A DNA stretch of 9,977 bases from Verrucomicrobiota bacterium (lineage in GTDB: Bacteria > Verrucomicrobiota > Verrucomicrobiia > Limisphaerales > UBA1100), in the NCBI GenBank assembly GCA_028872645.1, contig JAPKDK010000097.1:1-9977 (forward strand), written 5' to 3'. The position numbers were made by a program, and so were the translations under genes. The notes under the pieces were generated by a model that worked only from the letters and a program-made list of their open reading frames with translations, searched no databases and had not been told where the DNA came from. Positions 1 to 6,603 of the stretch are shown here, piece after piece (position 1 is the stretch's first letter; every line of letters begins with the position of its first letter).

Positions 1-137
1 GCGGGGCCGGCCACGGCCACCGCTGCCGGAGCGGCGGCGCTGACATCCCATTTCTCTTCAAGTTTTTTTACCAGATCGGCGGCCTCAATCACGCTGAGGT
101 CGCTCAAGCTGTCTACAATTTTATCCAGATCTGCCAT
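1..137 (-). CDS. rplL: 50S ribosomal protein L7/L12, N-terminal part (cut by window edge)
   Basis: L7/L12 forms the flexible ribosomal stalk that recruits translation GTPases. Only the first 45 codons lie in the window. The start is the ATG at 135-137, and the protein opens MADLDKIVDSLSDLSVIEAA, the typical N-terminal dimerisation and L10-binding helix pair. A KKLEEKW segment follows, and then an Ala/Val/Pro-rich stretch that begins the hinge. The C-terminal factor-binding domain lies beyond base 1. The gene sits 136 bp downstream of rplJ, as expected for the rplJL pair. The leader just before the start is purine-rich (AAAGAAAGAAAATAAA), so any Shine-Dalgarno sequence is weak. Identification rests on the N-terminal sequence and gene order. 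Confidence 0.93.
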   Translation of the reverse strand, partial: MADLDKIVDSLSDLSVIEAADLVKKLEEKWDVSAAAPAAVAVAGP

Positions 138-170
138 TTTATTTTCTTTCTTTTTGTGTCGTTTCGTCGT

Positions 171-187
171 CCCTCCGGGCGGGAGGG
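171..187 (-). promoter_or_regulatory. Second hairpin upstream of rplL
   Basis: This is a 6-bp perfect stem (171-176 with 182-187) and a 5-base loop, 33 bases before the rplL start codon. The 3' arm in the mRNA is GGAGGG, a Shine-Dalgarno-like sequence, but it is too far from the rplL AUG to serve it. With the 240-263 hairpin it makes the rplJ-rplL spacer structured. No U-tract follows. Its function is unknown. Confidence 0.45.
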
Positions 188-239
188 TTTTCAGTACGCC
201 GCCTGCGTCCCGACGATTTACAGTTGTTCGTGTTTTAAC

Positions 240-263
240 CGCCCGCCGCACTCACGGCGGGCG
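240..263 (-). promoter_or_regulatory. GC-rich hairpin just after rplJ, in the rplJ-rplL spacer
   Basis: This is a perfect 9-bp inverted repeat (arms 240-248 and 255-263) with a 6-base loop, starting 10 bases after the rplJ stop. In the mRNA no U-run follows it (GGUUAAAACACG), so it does not look like a full intrinsic terminator. It could be an RNA-processing or stability element, or a partial attenuator, that sets L12 output apart from L10. The fold is read directly from the sequence; the role is inferred. Confidence 0.6.
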
Positions 264-273
264 AAATTCTTTT

Positions 274-783
274 TTAGCCTTTCTCGGACTTCGCCTGAAT
301 GGCCCGCGCCAACATCGTGGCCGGCGTGCCGATCACGCGCGCGATCGCCGTGGCGGGCGCCTGAATGGTGCCGAGCAATTGGCTCCGCAACACGTCCAGT
401 GAGGGCAGATCGGCCAGTCGATTCACGGCTTCGCCTTCCATCCGTTCCTCGCCGAGGTAACCGAAGTGGATGCTCAATCGATCGATGCTTTTGCCAAATT
501 CCTTGACCACCTTGGCCGCAGTGGCGATTTCGTTTTCGCCGGTGACCACTGCCACTTGGCCGGCCAAACCGCCGTTCATTTCGCCCACGCCGGTCTCCTC
601 GCAGGCCTTGCGGAACACGGAGTTTTTCACCACGTGAATCTCCGCACCCAACGGACGCAGCTTGCCGCGCAGTTCCTCGAACTGCGCCACGGTCACGCCG
701 GTGTAATCAGTGGCAATAAAATAGGGCGACGCGTTGAGCCGCTCCACGTATTCGTTTGTTAAAAATTGTTTTTCCGCTCGCAT
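274..783 (-). CDS. rplJ: 50S ribosomal protein L10
   Basis: L10 anchors the L7/L12 dimers to 23S rRNA at the base of the stalk. The 169-residue product has the usual family length. It shows the expected N-terminal RNA-binding domain (YFIATDYTGVTVAQFEELR near residues 21-39, then HVVKNSVFRKA near 50-60). An LAGQVAVV core segment follows, and then an Ala-rich C-terminal helix (IQAPATAIARVIGTPATMLARAI) of the kind that binds L12. The ATG at 781-783 lies only 12 bp after the rplA stop. That leaves no separate leader for the L10-L12 autoregulatory site known upstream of rplJ in E. coli. The assignment is secure from sequence and synteny. Confidence 0.96.
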   Translation of the reverse strand: MRAEKQFLTNEYVERLNASPYFIATDYTGVTVAQFEELRGKLRPLGAEIHVVKNSVFRKACEETGVGEMNGGLAGQVAVVTGENEIATAAKVVKEFGKSIDRLSIHFGYLGEERMEGEAVNRLADLPSLDVLRSQLLGTIQAPATAIARVIGTPATMLARAIQAKSEKG

Positions 784-795
784 AGTTTTGCTCCG

Positions 796-1497
796 TTAAT
801 CTTGTTTGCCGAGGTCCTTGACGTCCACCTTTACGCCGGGACTCATCGTGGCGCTGATCGTGCAGCTCTCGAGGTACGTGCCCTTGAACCCGTCCGGGCG
901 CGCTTTGATTATCGCGTCCACCACCGCGCGCGAGTTATCCAGCAACTTATCTTCGCTGAAGGACGCCTTGCCGACCACCACGTGCAGGTTGGCCGTTTTG
1001 TCCACTTTGAATTCCACGCGACCGGCCTTCACGGCGATCACCGCTTTGCCGAGGTCATCGGTCACCGTGCCGGTCTTCGGATTGGGCATCAACCCGCGCG
1101 GGCCGAGCTGACGGCCGAGCTTGGCTACGCCGCCCTTCATCGCTTCGGGAGTAGCCACGGCAACATCGAATCCAGTCCAGCCGCCCTCCACTTTTTTGAT
1201 CAATTCCTCAAAGCCCACGTGCTCCGCGCCAGCGGCTTTCGCAGCATCCGCCGCAGCACCCTCCGGGACGAACGCGGCCACCACAATTTTTTGCCCGCTG
1301 CCGTGTGGAAGCGAAACGGTGCCACGCACCATTTGATCCGAGTATTTCGGATCCACGCCCATACGGAAGCTTAACTCCACTGTTTCGTCGAATTTCGCCT
1401 TGGGGAAACCCACCAGCACGCCGATGGCGGCTTGCAGCCCCTGTTTCTCGTCCCCGTTCAGGGTTTCCTGCGCTTTATTGTATCGTTTGCTTGGCAT
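796..1497 (-). CDS. rplA: 50S ribosomal protein L1
   Basis: L1 binds 23S rRNA at the mobile L1 stalk near the E site and is a translational repressor of its own operon in well-studied bacteria. The 233-residue product matches the family length. The clearest signature is GPRGLMPNPKTGTVT at residues 132-146. The segment SFRMGVDPKYSDQMVRGTV and then LPHGSGQ lies near residues 43-69, and the lysine-rich rRNA-binding N terminus is present. The start is the ATG at 1495-1497. A 57-bp gap separates it from rplK, and no strong Shine-Dalgarno sequence is visible there. A KxYxD variation replaces the more usual basic stretch after GVDP. The assignment is not in doubt. Confidence 0.96.
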   Translation of the reverse strand: MPSKRYNKAQETLNGDEKQGLQAAIGVLVGFPKAKFDETVELSFRMGVDPKYSDQMVRGTVSLPHGSGQKIVVAAFVPEGAAADAAKAAGAEHVGFEELIKKVEGGWTGFDVAVATPEAMKGGVAKLGRQLGPRGLMPNPKTGTVTDDLGKAVIAVKAGRVEFKVDKTANLHVVVGKASFSEDKLLDNSRAVVDAIIKARPDGFKGTYLESCTISATMSPGVKVDVKDLGKQD

Positions 1498-1554
1498 TAT
1501 GTTTTTGCGGTTCAGCCGGACTTGCGCCCTCCCGCGGTTTGTGTTTTCAAAAAT

Positions 1555-1980
1555 CTATCCGAGCACCTCGATGCCCATACTGCGTGCGGTGCCGGCGATG
1601 ATGCGAATGGCCTTCTCGTCGTCAAACGCGTTCAGGTCGTCCTGCTTAGTTTTCACAATCTCCAAAAGCTGCGCCTTCGTCACGCGGCCTACTTTGTCTT
1701 TATTAGGCGTGCCGCTGCCCGAAGCAATGCCGGCGGCCTTCTTCAGCAACTCCGCTGCGGGCGGGGATTTTAGAATGAAGGTAAAGCTTTTGTCCTGATA
1801 AACCGTGATGACCACCGGGATGATGGTACCGACCATATTCTTCGTCTTGGCATTGAACTCTTTGCAGAAGGGCATAATGGGCACGCCCAACTGGCCGAGC
1901 GCCGGGCCCACGGGCGGGGCGGGTTTGGCGTCGCCGCCAGGGATTTGCAGCTTGATGAGTCCGATTTCTTTTTTGGCCAT
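1555..1980 (-). CDS. rplK: 50S ribosomal protein L11
   Basis: L11 binds the GTPase-associated centre of 23S rRNA and takes part in factor binding and the stringent response. The product is 141 residues, the usual length. It opens MAKKEIGLIKLQIPGGDAKP and continues with the invariant PPVGPALGQ at residues 22-30. FCKEFNAKT, a TVYQDKSFTF strand and the PPAAELLKKAAG segment follow. The C-terminal RNA-binding domain contains PNKDKVG and ends in GTARSMGIEVLG. The gene follows nusG after 21 bp and precedes rplA, the standard order. The space upstream is too short for a large L1-binding leader of the E. coli type. Confidence 0.97.
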   Translation of the reverse strand: MAKKEIGLIKLQIPGGDAKPAPPVGPALGQLGVPIMPFCKEFNAKTKNMVGTIIPVVITVYQDKSFTFILKSPPAAELLKKAAGIASGSGTPNKDKVGRVTKAQLLEIVKTKQDDLNAFDDEKAIRIIAGTARSMGIEVLG

Positions 1981-2001
1981 TCTGTTTTCCTAATTTAAAA
2001 G

Positions 2002-2550
2002 TTATTGTTTTTCCACTTGCCAGTATTCCAGCTCCACCGGGGTGCTGCGGCCAAAAATATCAATGGTGACCTTGAGCTTGCCGCTGTCCGGATCAATCGA
2101 TTCCACGGCGCCATTATAATTAAGGAACGGCCCGTCGTTGATTTTCACAATCTCGTTCACCTCAAAATTCACTCGCGGCCGTTCGGTTTCTTCTGAATCA
2201 GCAATCTGCGCCTGGATGGCCACAATCTCATCGGTCGGCGTAGGCACGGGACGTTCGCCGCCCACAAAGCCGATGATACCCTGCGTACCATTAATAAAAT
2301 CCCACGGTGCGGCGTGAATGCGGCCTTCGTCGTCATAGAGGTTCACCTCCATAAACATATAGCCCGGATACAGCTTACGTTGGGTGGTGGTTTTTTTGCC
2401 GCCTCGCACTTCCACCACTTTTTCCATCGGCACGAGCACTTCTTTAATATACTCGGACATCTCCTCGTCACCAATGCGTTTGGCGAGGGTTCTCTCGACC
2501 TTTTGCTCCTGTCCGGAGAGGGTCTGGATGACGTACCATTCGTGTGCCAT
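2002..2550 (-). CDS. nusG: Transcription termination/antitermination protein NusG
   Basis: NusG binds the RNA polymerase clamp, promotes processivity and links polymerase to Rho or the ribosome. The product has 182 residues. The NGN domain begins with WYVIQTLSGQEQKVERTL (residues 5-22) and contains LYPGYMFMEV near 60-69 and the GTQGIIGFVGG segment near 88-98. The C-terminal KOW domain follows from about residue 131, with NDGPFLNYNGAVESID and then IDIFGRSTPVELEYWQVEKQ. The start is the ATG at 2548-2550. An AGGAA Shine-Dalgarno overlaps the secE stop codon, and the gap to secE is only 9 bp, so the two are probably translated from one message. Confidence 0.97.
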   Translation of the reverse strand: MAHEWYVIQTLSGQEQKVERTLAKRIGDEEMSEYIKEVLVPMEKVVEVRGGKKTTTQRKLYPGYMFMEVNLYDDEGRIHAAPWDFINGTQGIIGFVGGERPVPTPTDEIVAIQAQIADSEETERPRVNFEVNEIVKINDGPFLNYNGAVESIDPDSGKLKVTIDIFGRSTPVELEYWQVEKQ

Positions 2551-2559
2551 ATAAATTTC

Positions 2560-2988
2560 CTAGCTGCTGGAGCCGCTTCCCATGAGCAGATCCCACACTA
2601 TAAAGCGGACAATTTTGTCGGAGAACACAGTGAAAACTCCGAGCAATACGGAGGAAATCATAACCACCACAATGTGCTGCTTCAGCTCATCGCGCGTGGG
2701 CCATGTACTTTTGTACAGTTGCTCGCGGGTTTCGGCGATGAACTTCCGGAAGGAAGCGATGTAACCCTTCTTCCACAAAAACACGAAAACCGCAAAGCCC
2801 GCTGCCAACCAGAAGATAGTCCACCCATCAATGCCTGCACTGCCAGTCGCATCGGCCTCACCCATGCCTGTGGCATTGGGGTCAACGGTTTCGTGGCCGG
2901 TCCCAACCGGTTCGGGCAGGGCTCCCGAAACCACGGAGGTCTTGGGTGCTACGGTGCCGGCTGCGTTTGTGTTAGTGGCTGCTGCCAT
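2560..2988 (-). CDS. secE: Preprotein translocase subunit SecE, long form with an extra N-terminal membrane segment
   Basis: SecE clamps SecY in the SecYEG protein-export channel of the inner membrane. The recognisable SecE core is at the C terminus. It comprises the amphipathic helix KFIAETREQLYKSTWPTRDE at residues 82-101, with the conserved W-P, followed by a membrane segment at about 104-124. At 142 residues the protein is well over twice the minimal single-span form. Before the core lie a roughly 54-residue polar, Ala/Gly/Thr-rich tail and an extra hydrophobic segment at about 56-72 ending in WKKG. Two membrane segments are therefore predicted. Position between tuf/tRNA genes and nusG confirms the identity. 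The start is the ATG at 2986-2988, with a weak AGAG site upstream. Confidence 0.92.
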   Translation of the reverse strand: MAAATNTNAAGTVAPKTSVVSGALPEPVGTGHETVDPNATGMGEADATGSAGIDGWTIFWLAAGFAVFVFLWKKGYIASFRKFIAETREQLYKSTWPTRDELKQHIVVVMISSVLLGVFTVFSDKIVRFIVWDLLMGSGSSS

Positions 2989-3030
2989 CTGTGTTCTCTA
3001 AATTATTCGTGCTGTCATTGTCGTCCCGGT

Positions 3031-3118
3031 TGGCGGAGGGGGAGGGATTCGAACCCCCGGTACCTCGCGGTACAGCGGTTTTCAAGACCGCCGCATTCGA
3101 CCACTCTGCCACCCCTCC
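3031..3118 (-). tRNA. tRNA-Ser (anticodon UGA)
   Basis: On the minus strand this folds as a class II tRNA of 88 bases including an encoded CCA. The acceptor stem GGAGGGG pairs with CCCCTCC, and the discriminator is G. The anticodon stem GCGGT/ACCGC encloses the loop CTTGAAA, giving UGA (bases 3082-3084). The long variable arm has the stem TACC/GGTA, and the T loop is TTCGAAT. The long variable arm and the G discriminator both fit serine. It lies 15 bp after tRNA-Trp and 42 bp before secE, so it is probably processed from the tuf-secE transcript. Confidence 0.96.
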
Positions 3119-3133
3119 GATTGCCGTTAAAAT

Positions 3134-3209
<76 letters not shown>

Positions 3210-3254
3210 ACAAAACCAATCGGGGGGGGCTCCCCAGGGTGACGCGGTCCGCGC

Positions 3255-4466
3255 CTACTTGGTGATACTGACCACCCGGCCGGAACCAATGGTGCGGCCG
3301 CCTTCGCGGATGGCGAAGGTCAAGCCTTCTTCCATCGCGACGGTTTGGCCGAGCTCCACGTCCATAATCACATTGTCGCCGGGCATGGCCATCTCCACCT
3401 TATTCTTGTCATCTGAGTCTCGCAGCTCGTGCACCGATCCGGTGATGTCGCTTGTGCGGAAAAAGAACTGCGGGCGGTAGTTGGCAAAGAACGGCGTGTG
3501 ACGGCCGCCTTCATCCTTGGTCAACACATATACCTGACCCTTAAACCGAGTATGCGGCTTGATGGTGCCGGGCTTGGCCAATACTTGGCCGCGCTCCACA
3601 TCACCCTTCTTTTTGCCGCGCAGCAACACGCCCACATTTTCGCCGGCGCGCGCTTCGTCCAGCAGCTTGCGGAACATTTCGATGTCCGTCGCCACGGTCT
3701 TCTCGGTCTCTTCCTTGATGCCCACGAGTTCCACCTCGTCCATCTTTTTCAGGATACCACGCTCCACACGGCCGGTGGCCACCAGGCCGCGGCCTTCAAT
3801 AATGAAAGTGTCCTCGATGCACATCAGGAAGGGCTTGTCCTCCGCGCGCTCGGGCTCGGGGATAAATTCATCACAAGCCTTTAGCAAATCTTTGATGGCG
3901 CTGACCCATTTCTCTTCATCCGCCATCGCGCCGGTGGCACTGGCGCGAATGACCGGCGTGTCGTCGCCGGGGAAATCGTATTTGTTCAACAAATCACGAA
4001 CCTCCATCTCCACGAGGTCAAGCAGTTCATCGTCATCCACCAAGTCGGATTTGTTCAGGCAAACCACGATGCTCGGCACGCCCACCTGTTTGGCGAGCAG
4101 CACGTGCTCTTTGGTTTGCGGCATTGGACCGCTGGAAGCATCTACCACCAAAATCGCGCCGTCCATTTGCGCCGCGCCGGTGATCATGTTCTTTACGTAA
4201 TCCGCGTGACCCGGGCAATCGACGTGCGCGTAGTGGCGCGTCTCGCTCTCGTACTCCACGTGCGCCACGGCGATCGTCACCGTCTTGGTTTCATCGCGCA
4301 CCGTACCGCCCTTGGCGATTTCCGAATACGCCTTGATCTCCGCCAAGCCGTCCTTGGCTTGAACCGCCAGGATAGAAGCCGTCAAAGTAGTTTTACCATG
4401 ATCCACGTGACCGATGGTGCCGATATTAACGTGGGGCTTGGCCCGCACAAATGATTCCTTAGCCAT
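3255..4466 (-). CDS. tuf: Translation elongation factor Tu, with a divergent switch I
   Basis: EF-Tu delivers aminoacyl-tRNA to the ribosome as a GTPase. The product is 403 residues from the ATG at 4464-4466, which is preceded by AAGGAAGAG. GTP-binding motifs are intact: P-loop GHVDHGKT at 19-26, DCPGH at 83-87, NKSD at 138-141 and SA at 176-177. Domain 2 carries GRGLVATGRVERG and the RKLLDEARAGENVG segment. Domain 3 has HTPFFANYRPQFFFRTSD and the terminal AIREGGRTIGSGRV. Two oddities stand out. Switch I reads DETKTVTI instead of the usual EEKARGITI, though the Mg-coordinating Thr is kept at 64. An insertion of about 8 residues (LRDSDDKNK) lies before MPGDN in domain 3. An upstream in-frame start would run into the tRNA-Thr gene, so it was not used. 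Confidence 0.97.
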   Translation of the reverse strand: MAKESFVRAKPHVNIGTIGHVDHGKTTLTASILAVQAKDGLAEIKAYSEIAKGGTVRDETKTVTIAVAHVEYESETRHYAHVDCPGHADYVKNMITGAAQMDGAILVVDASSGPMPQTKEHVLLAKQVGVPSIVVCLNKSDLVDDDELLDLVEMEVRDLLNKYDFPGDDTPVIRASATGAMADEEKWVSAIKDLLKACDEFIPEPERAEDKPFLMCIEDTFIIEGRGLVATGRVERGILKKMDEVELVGIKEETEKTVATDIEMFRKLLDEARAGENVGVLLRGKKKGDVERGQVLAKPGTIKPHTRFKGQVYVLTKDEGGRHTPFFANYRPQFFFRTSDITGSVHELRDSDDKNKVEMAMPGDNVIMDVELGQTVAMEEGLTFAIREGGRTIGSGRVVSITK

Positions 4467-4511
4467 ACTGCTTTCTCTTCCTTCTGTTTCTGGTTTACGT
4501 TTTACTAAAAC

Positions 4512-4587
<76 letters not shown>

Positions 4588-4771
4588 ACGGTTACTAATT
4601 AAGTCAAGTCACTAGCAATTCTCTTATCAACAAACGAAAAAACCCCATACCACACTCCCTGTTTTTTAGGAAAAGTGGCTAGGCTACGTTCGTTTACATC
4701 ATATTTTCTGCCGCCGATCGCGATTAAAATACATTCAAAACACACCCATTGGGGCCGTCGGCGGGTGAGGG

Positions 4772-4799
4772 AAAATAGCGATTCAAGGCTGCGAGTCAA
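4772..4799 (-). promoter_or_regulatory. Candidate sigma70-type promoter for the tRNA-Thr/tuf block
   Basis: On the minus strand TTGACT (4794-4799) is followed after 16 bases by TATTTT (4772-4777), a fair match to the -35/-10 consensus. It lies about 185 bp upstream of tRNA-Thr, in the only sizeable gap before this strongly expressed block. The rest of the 4588-4829 gap is AT-rich and shows no convincing gene. A start nearer the tRNA is possible. This is a pattern match only. Confidence 0.35.
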
Positions 4800-4829
4800 C
4801 GTTTTTTTCACAAAAAACGGAAAAATTAT

Positions 4830-5780
4830 TCACCGAGGCGGCTCCGGCAACCCCAACGCACGCGCCGCATTCCGAAAATGCACCTTTGCCACCTCATCCA
4901 AAATAGCCGCCCCCTGCTCCGCCACCAATTCCTTGGCCGCCACATCCACCGGCGCTCCGCCGCCTTTTGGTAGCGTTTTTCCCACTTTTTCGCTCAATTC
5001 AGCTATTTTTTTCACAAATACGTCCCGCGCCAAAATCGAGGCCCCAGCCACCGCTAAGTCTTCTTCCGCCTTGTGCCGCTGGACAAGTTCCAATCCGCGC
5101 CCCAATTCCATCAACGCATTGGCCACCGTGGATTTACTGCGCGCGAACTGATCGCTAATTGCCCGCTCCGGTGGCGGCACCATTTCGGCACCGCGTTCCA
5201 GCAAGTTTTCAATCACCCGCGCGTGGCCCCACGCGAGCATTTGATTCACCGTCCGCATTTTTTTGTGCATCCGATTGTACGTCTCCGGCCCAACCGGCAC
5301 CACGGTCCAAATACACCCCGGCGTGTTGCGAATTATTATCGCCAACTCACCAATCCGCTTGTCGCTCGTCACGCGCTTGGAATCTTTGATGCCTTTTTCC
5401 TGCCAATGACGAACCACCGATTCGTTGACATAAACCGCAGCGATGACCAACGGCCCAAAAAAATCTCCCTTACCCGATTCATCCACGCCCAAGCGCGGAC
5501 GGATGAAATCCGGGTTGATCTCCGCCTCATAACCCAGCCGCGCTTCCTTGAGGATTTCCGGCTCCAGCACAAACTCCACAAACTCTCGCGTGCCCTTGCC
5601 TTGCACAAGGAGCTTGCCGCTGTTGTAAAAATTAACGTTGAGTTTGTTGCGATGCCCCGCAAAGCGCGTGTGCGGCACAGCGCGCATTTCGTAATCGCGC
5701 TCCAACAAATACGCTTCGAGCTGCGCCGCCTGCGCGTCGTCCAGTTTGCAGGTGTACGAAGTTAACGCCGGTTCACCCAT
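4830..5780 (-). CDS. rnhC: Ribonuclease HIII
   Basis: RNase HIII cleaves the RNA strand of RNA-DNA hybrids in the cytoplasm. The 316-residue product fits the family's two-part build. The N-terminal 90 or so residues match the substrate-binding, TBP-like domain (LNVNFYNSGKLLVQGKG near 47-63). The catalytic domain starts with GVDESGKGDFFGPLV (98-112), the hallmark that separates HIII from HII. Acidic catalytic residues D100 and E101 are present, as are the KDSK motif (132-135), SDQF with D210, and the acidic EED at 239-241 before the conserved ASILAR. The ATG at 5778-5780 shares one base with the stop codon of the upstream DUF1080 gene (TAATG). A GGAG site lies 5 bases before it, suggesting translational coupling. 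Confidence 0.95.
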   Translation of the reverse strand: MGEPALTSYTCKLDDAQAAQLEAYLLERDYEMRAVPHTRFAGHRNKLNVNFYNSGKLLVQGKGTREFVEFVLEPEILKEARLGYEAEINPDFIRPRLGVDESGKGDFFGPLVIAAVYVNESVVRHWQEKGIKDSKRVTSDKRIGELAIIIRNTPGCIWTVVPVGPETYNRMHKKMRTVNQMLAWGHARVIENLLERGAEMVPPPERAISDQFARSKSTVANALMELGRGLELVQRHKAEEDLAVAGASILARDVFVKKIAELSEKVGKTLPKGGGAPVDVAAKELVAEQGAAILDEVAKVHFRNAARALGLPEPPR

Positions 5781-5782
5781 TA
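5778..5782 (-). promoter_or_regulatory. Stop-start overlap TAATG coupling the DUF1080 gene to rnhC
   Basis: The TAA ending the DUF1080 gene (5780-5782) and the ATG starting rnhC (5778-5780) share base 5780. The GGAG ribosome-binding sequence of rnhC lies inside the last codons of the upstream gene. This arrangement usually means one message and reinitiating ribosomes. Coupling is inferred; the overlap is seen. Confidence 0.75.
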
Positions 5783-6550
5783 CTTCTCCAGCACCATCAG
5801 CTCCACCTTGCGAAACTCCACCGGATGACTTTCCGACTGCAATGAAATATAGCCCGCCTTCAAACTCAACGCGTCACCCTTGATCAATTTCTTCGCATCC
5901 GCATCGCGTGGATCGTATTGCGGTTTCGTGTACGCCATCACTTCCTTGCCGTTCACAAAATGTTTAATCACTTCGCCACCGCGCACTTCCACCTCCACCG
6001 TTACCCATTGCTCGCCGGGATAGGTTTTGGATTTGCTGCTGAAACAATGGCGCGTTTGCAACTTGCCATCCATCTCCACATTCGTGCCCGGCGTGCAAAG
6101 ATTCGCCGTGGTGCGCTTGCCCTTTTCCGGGCCACCGAGCAATTGCACTTCAATGGACACTGGGAAATCCTGGTTCAACCCCATCGATTTCGGATCCTGA
6201 CAATGCAGCATAATGCCGCTATTACGCCAAGCCCAGCCCGGGCCGCCCTTGATTTGTTTGCCCACAAACCGATGCTCCACCCGAATGCGATAATGCGAAT
6301 AGGAATTCTTGTGAAAAATATGGCCGAACTGGCTGTCGAATTCCCCGTAGCCCTCATAGCCCACTTGCATCAAACCATCCTTCACGCGGAAGGTGTTCTT
6401 GAAATTTTCCCCCAACGGTTGGCCTTTGATTTTCACCGTCCAGCCCTCGAGATTTTTTCCGTTGAACAACGAAACCCATTTCCCCTCCGCCTTGGCATTG
6501 AGACAGAACGCAAAGCAGACCAACAACGACAATTTAGAAATCAATTGCAT
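5780..6550 (-). CDS. Secreted DUF1080-family protein (3-keto-disaccharide hydrolase-like)
   Basis: This is a 256-residue member of the DUF1080 family (Pfam name 3-keto-disaccharide hydrolase), a concanavalin-like jelly-roll fold thought to act on sugars outside the cytoplasm. A signal peptide is visible, MQLISKLSLLVCFAFCLNAKA, with likely cleavage after AKA. Family signatures follow in order: WVSLFNGKNLEGW (25-37), WRNSGIMLHC (108-117), a SIEVQLLGG segment (132-140), GEQWVTVEVEV (179-189), the HFVNGKEV strand, and the closing YISLQSESHPVEFRKVEL (234-251). The start at 6548-6550 was chosen because the signal peptide begins there. Longer in-frame starts would overlap the divergent mutY gene and add an unlikely N terminus. 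A GGGG lies too close to the ATG for a good Shine-Dalgarno sequence. The precise substrate is unknown. Confidence 0.88.
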   Translation of the reverse strand: MQLISKLSLLVCFAFCLNAKAEGKWVSLFNGKNLEGWTVKIKGQPLGENFKNTFRVKDGLMQVGYEGYGEFDSQFGHIFHKNSYSHYRIRVEHRFVGKQIKGGPGWAWRNSGIMLHCQDPKSMGLNQDFPVSIEVQLLGGPEKGKRTTANLCTPGTNVEMDGKLQTRHCFSSKSKTYPGEQWVTVEVEVRGGEVIKHFVNGKEVMAYTKPQYDPRDADAKKLIKGDALSLKAGYISLQSESHPVEFRKVELMVLEK

Positions 6551-6603
6551 CCCCGTGTGTACACCAGCCGAGCCCCGGCGCAAATGCAAAACGTAACGGG
6601 AAG

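Noticed and set aside
766..1374. Plus-strand open frame of about 202 codons
   Set aside because: It is antisense to rplA, which is a secure call.
1498..1554. Possible L1-binding leader between rplK and rplA
   Set aside because: Only a short direct repeat (AACCGC) and no convincing L1-type stem with an internal loop could be seen.
4599..4811. Minus-strand open frame of 70 codons upstream of tRNA-Thr
   Set aside because: It has a GTG start without a ribosome site, overlaps the candidate promoter, and shows no domain; it is more likely non-coding leader.
4801..4818. A/T-only inverted repeat GTTTTTT/AAAAAAC after rnhC
   Set aside because: The stem is weak and no U-tract follows on the minus strand, so it was not called as a terminator.
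5073..5765. Plus-strand open frame of about 230 codons
   Set aside because: It is fully antisense to the RNase HIII gene and has no recognisable domain.
6551..6603. Divergent gap between the DUF1080 gene and mutY as a shared promoter region
   Set aside because: I looked on both strands for -35/-10 pairs and saw none with good match and spacing.
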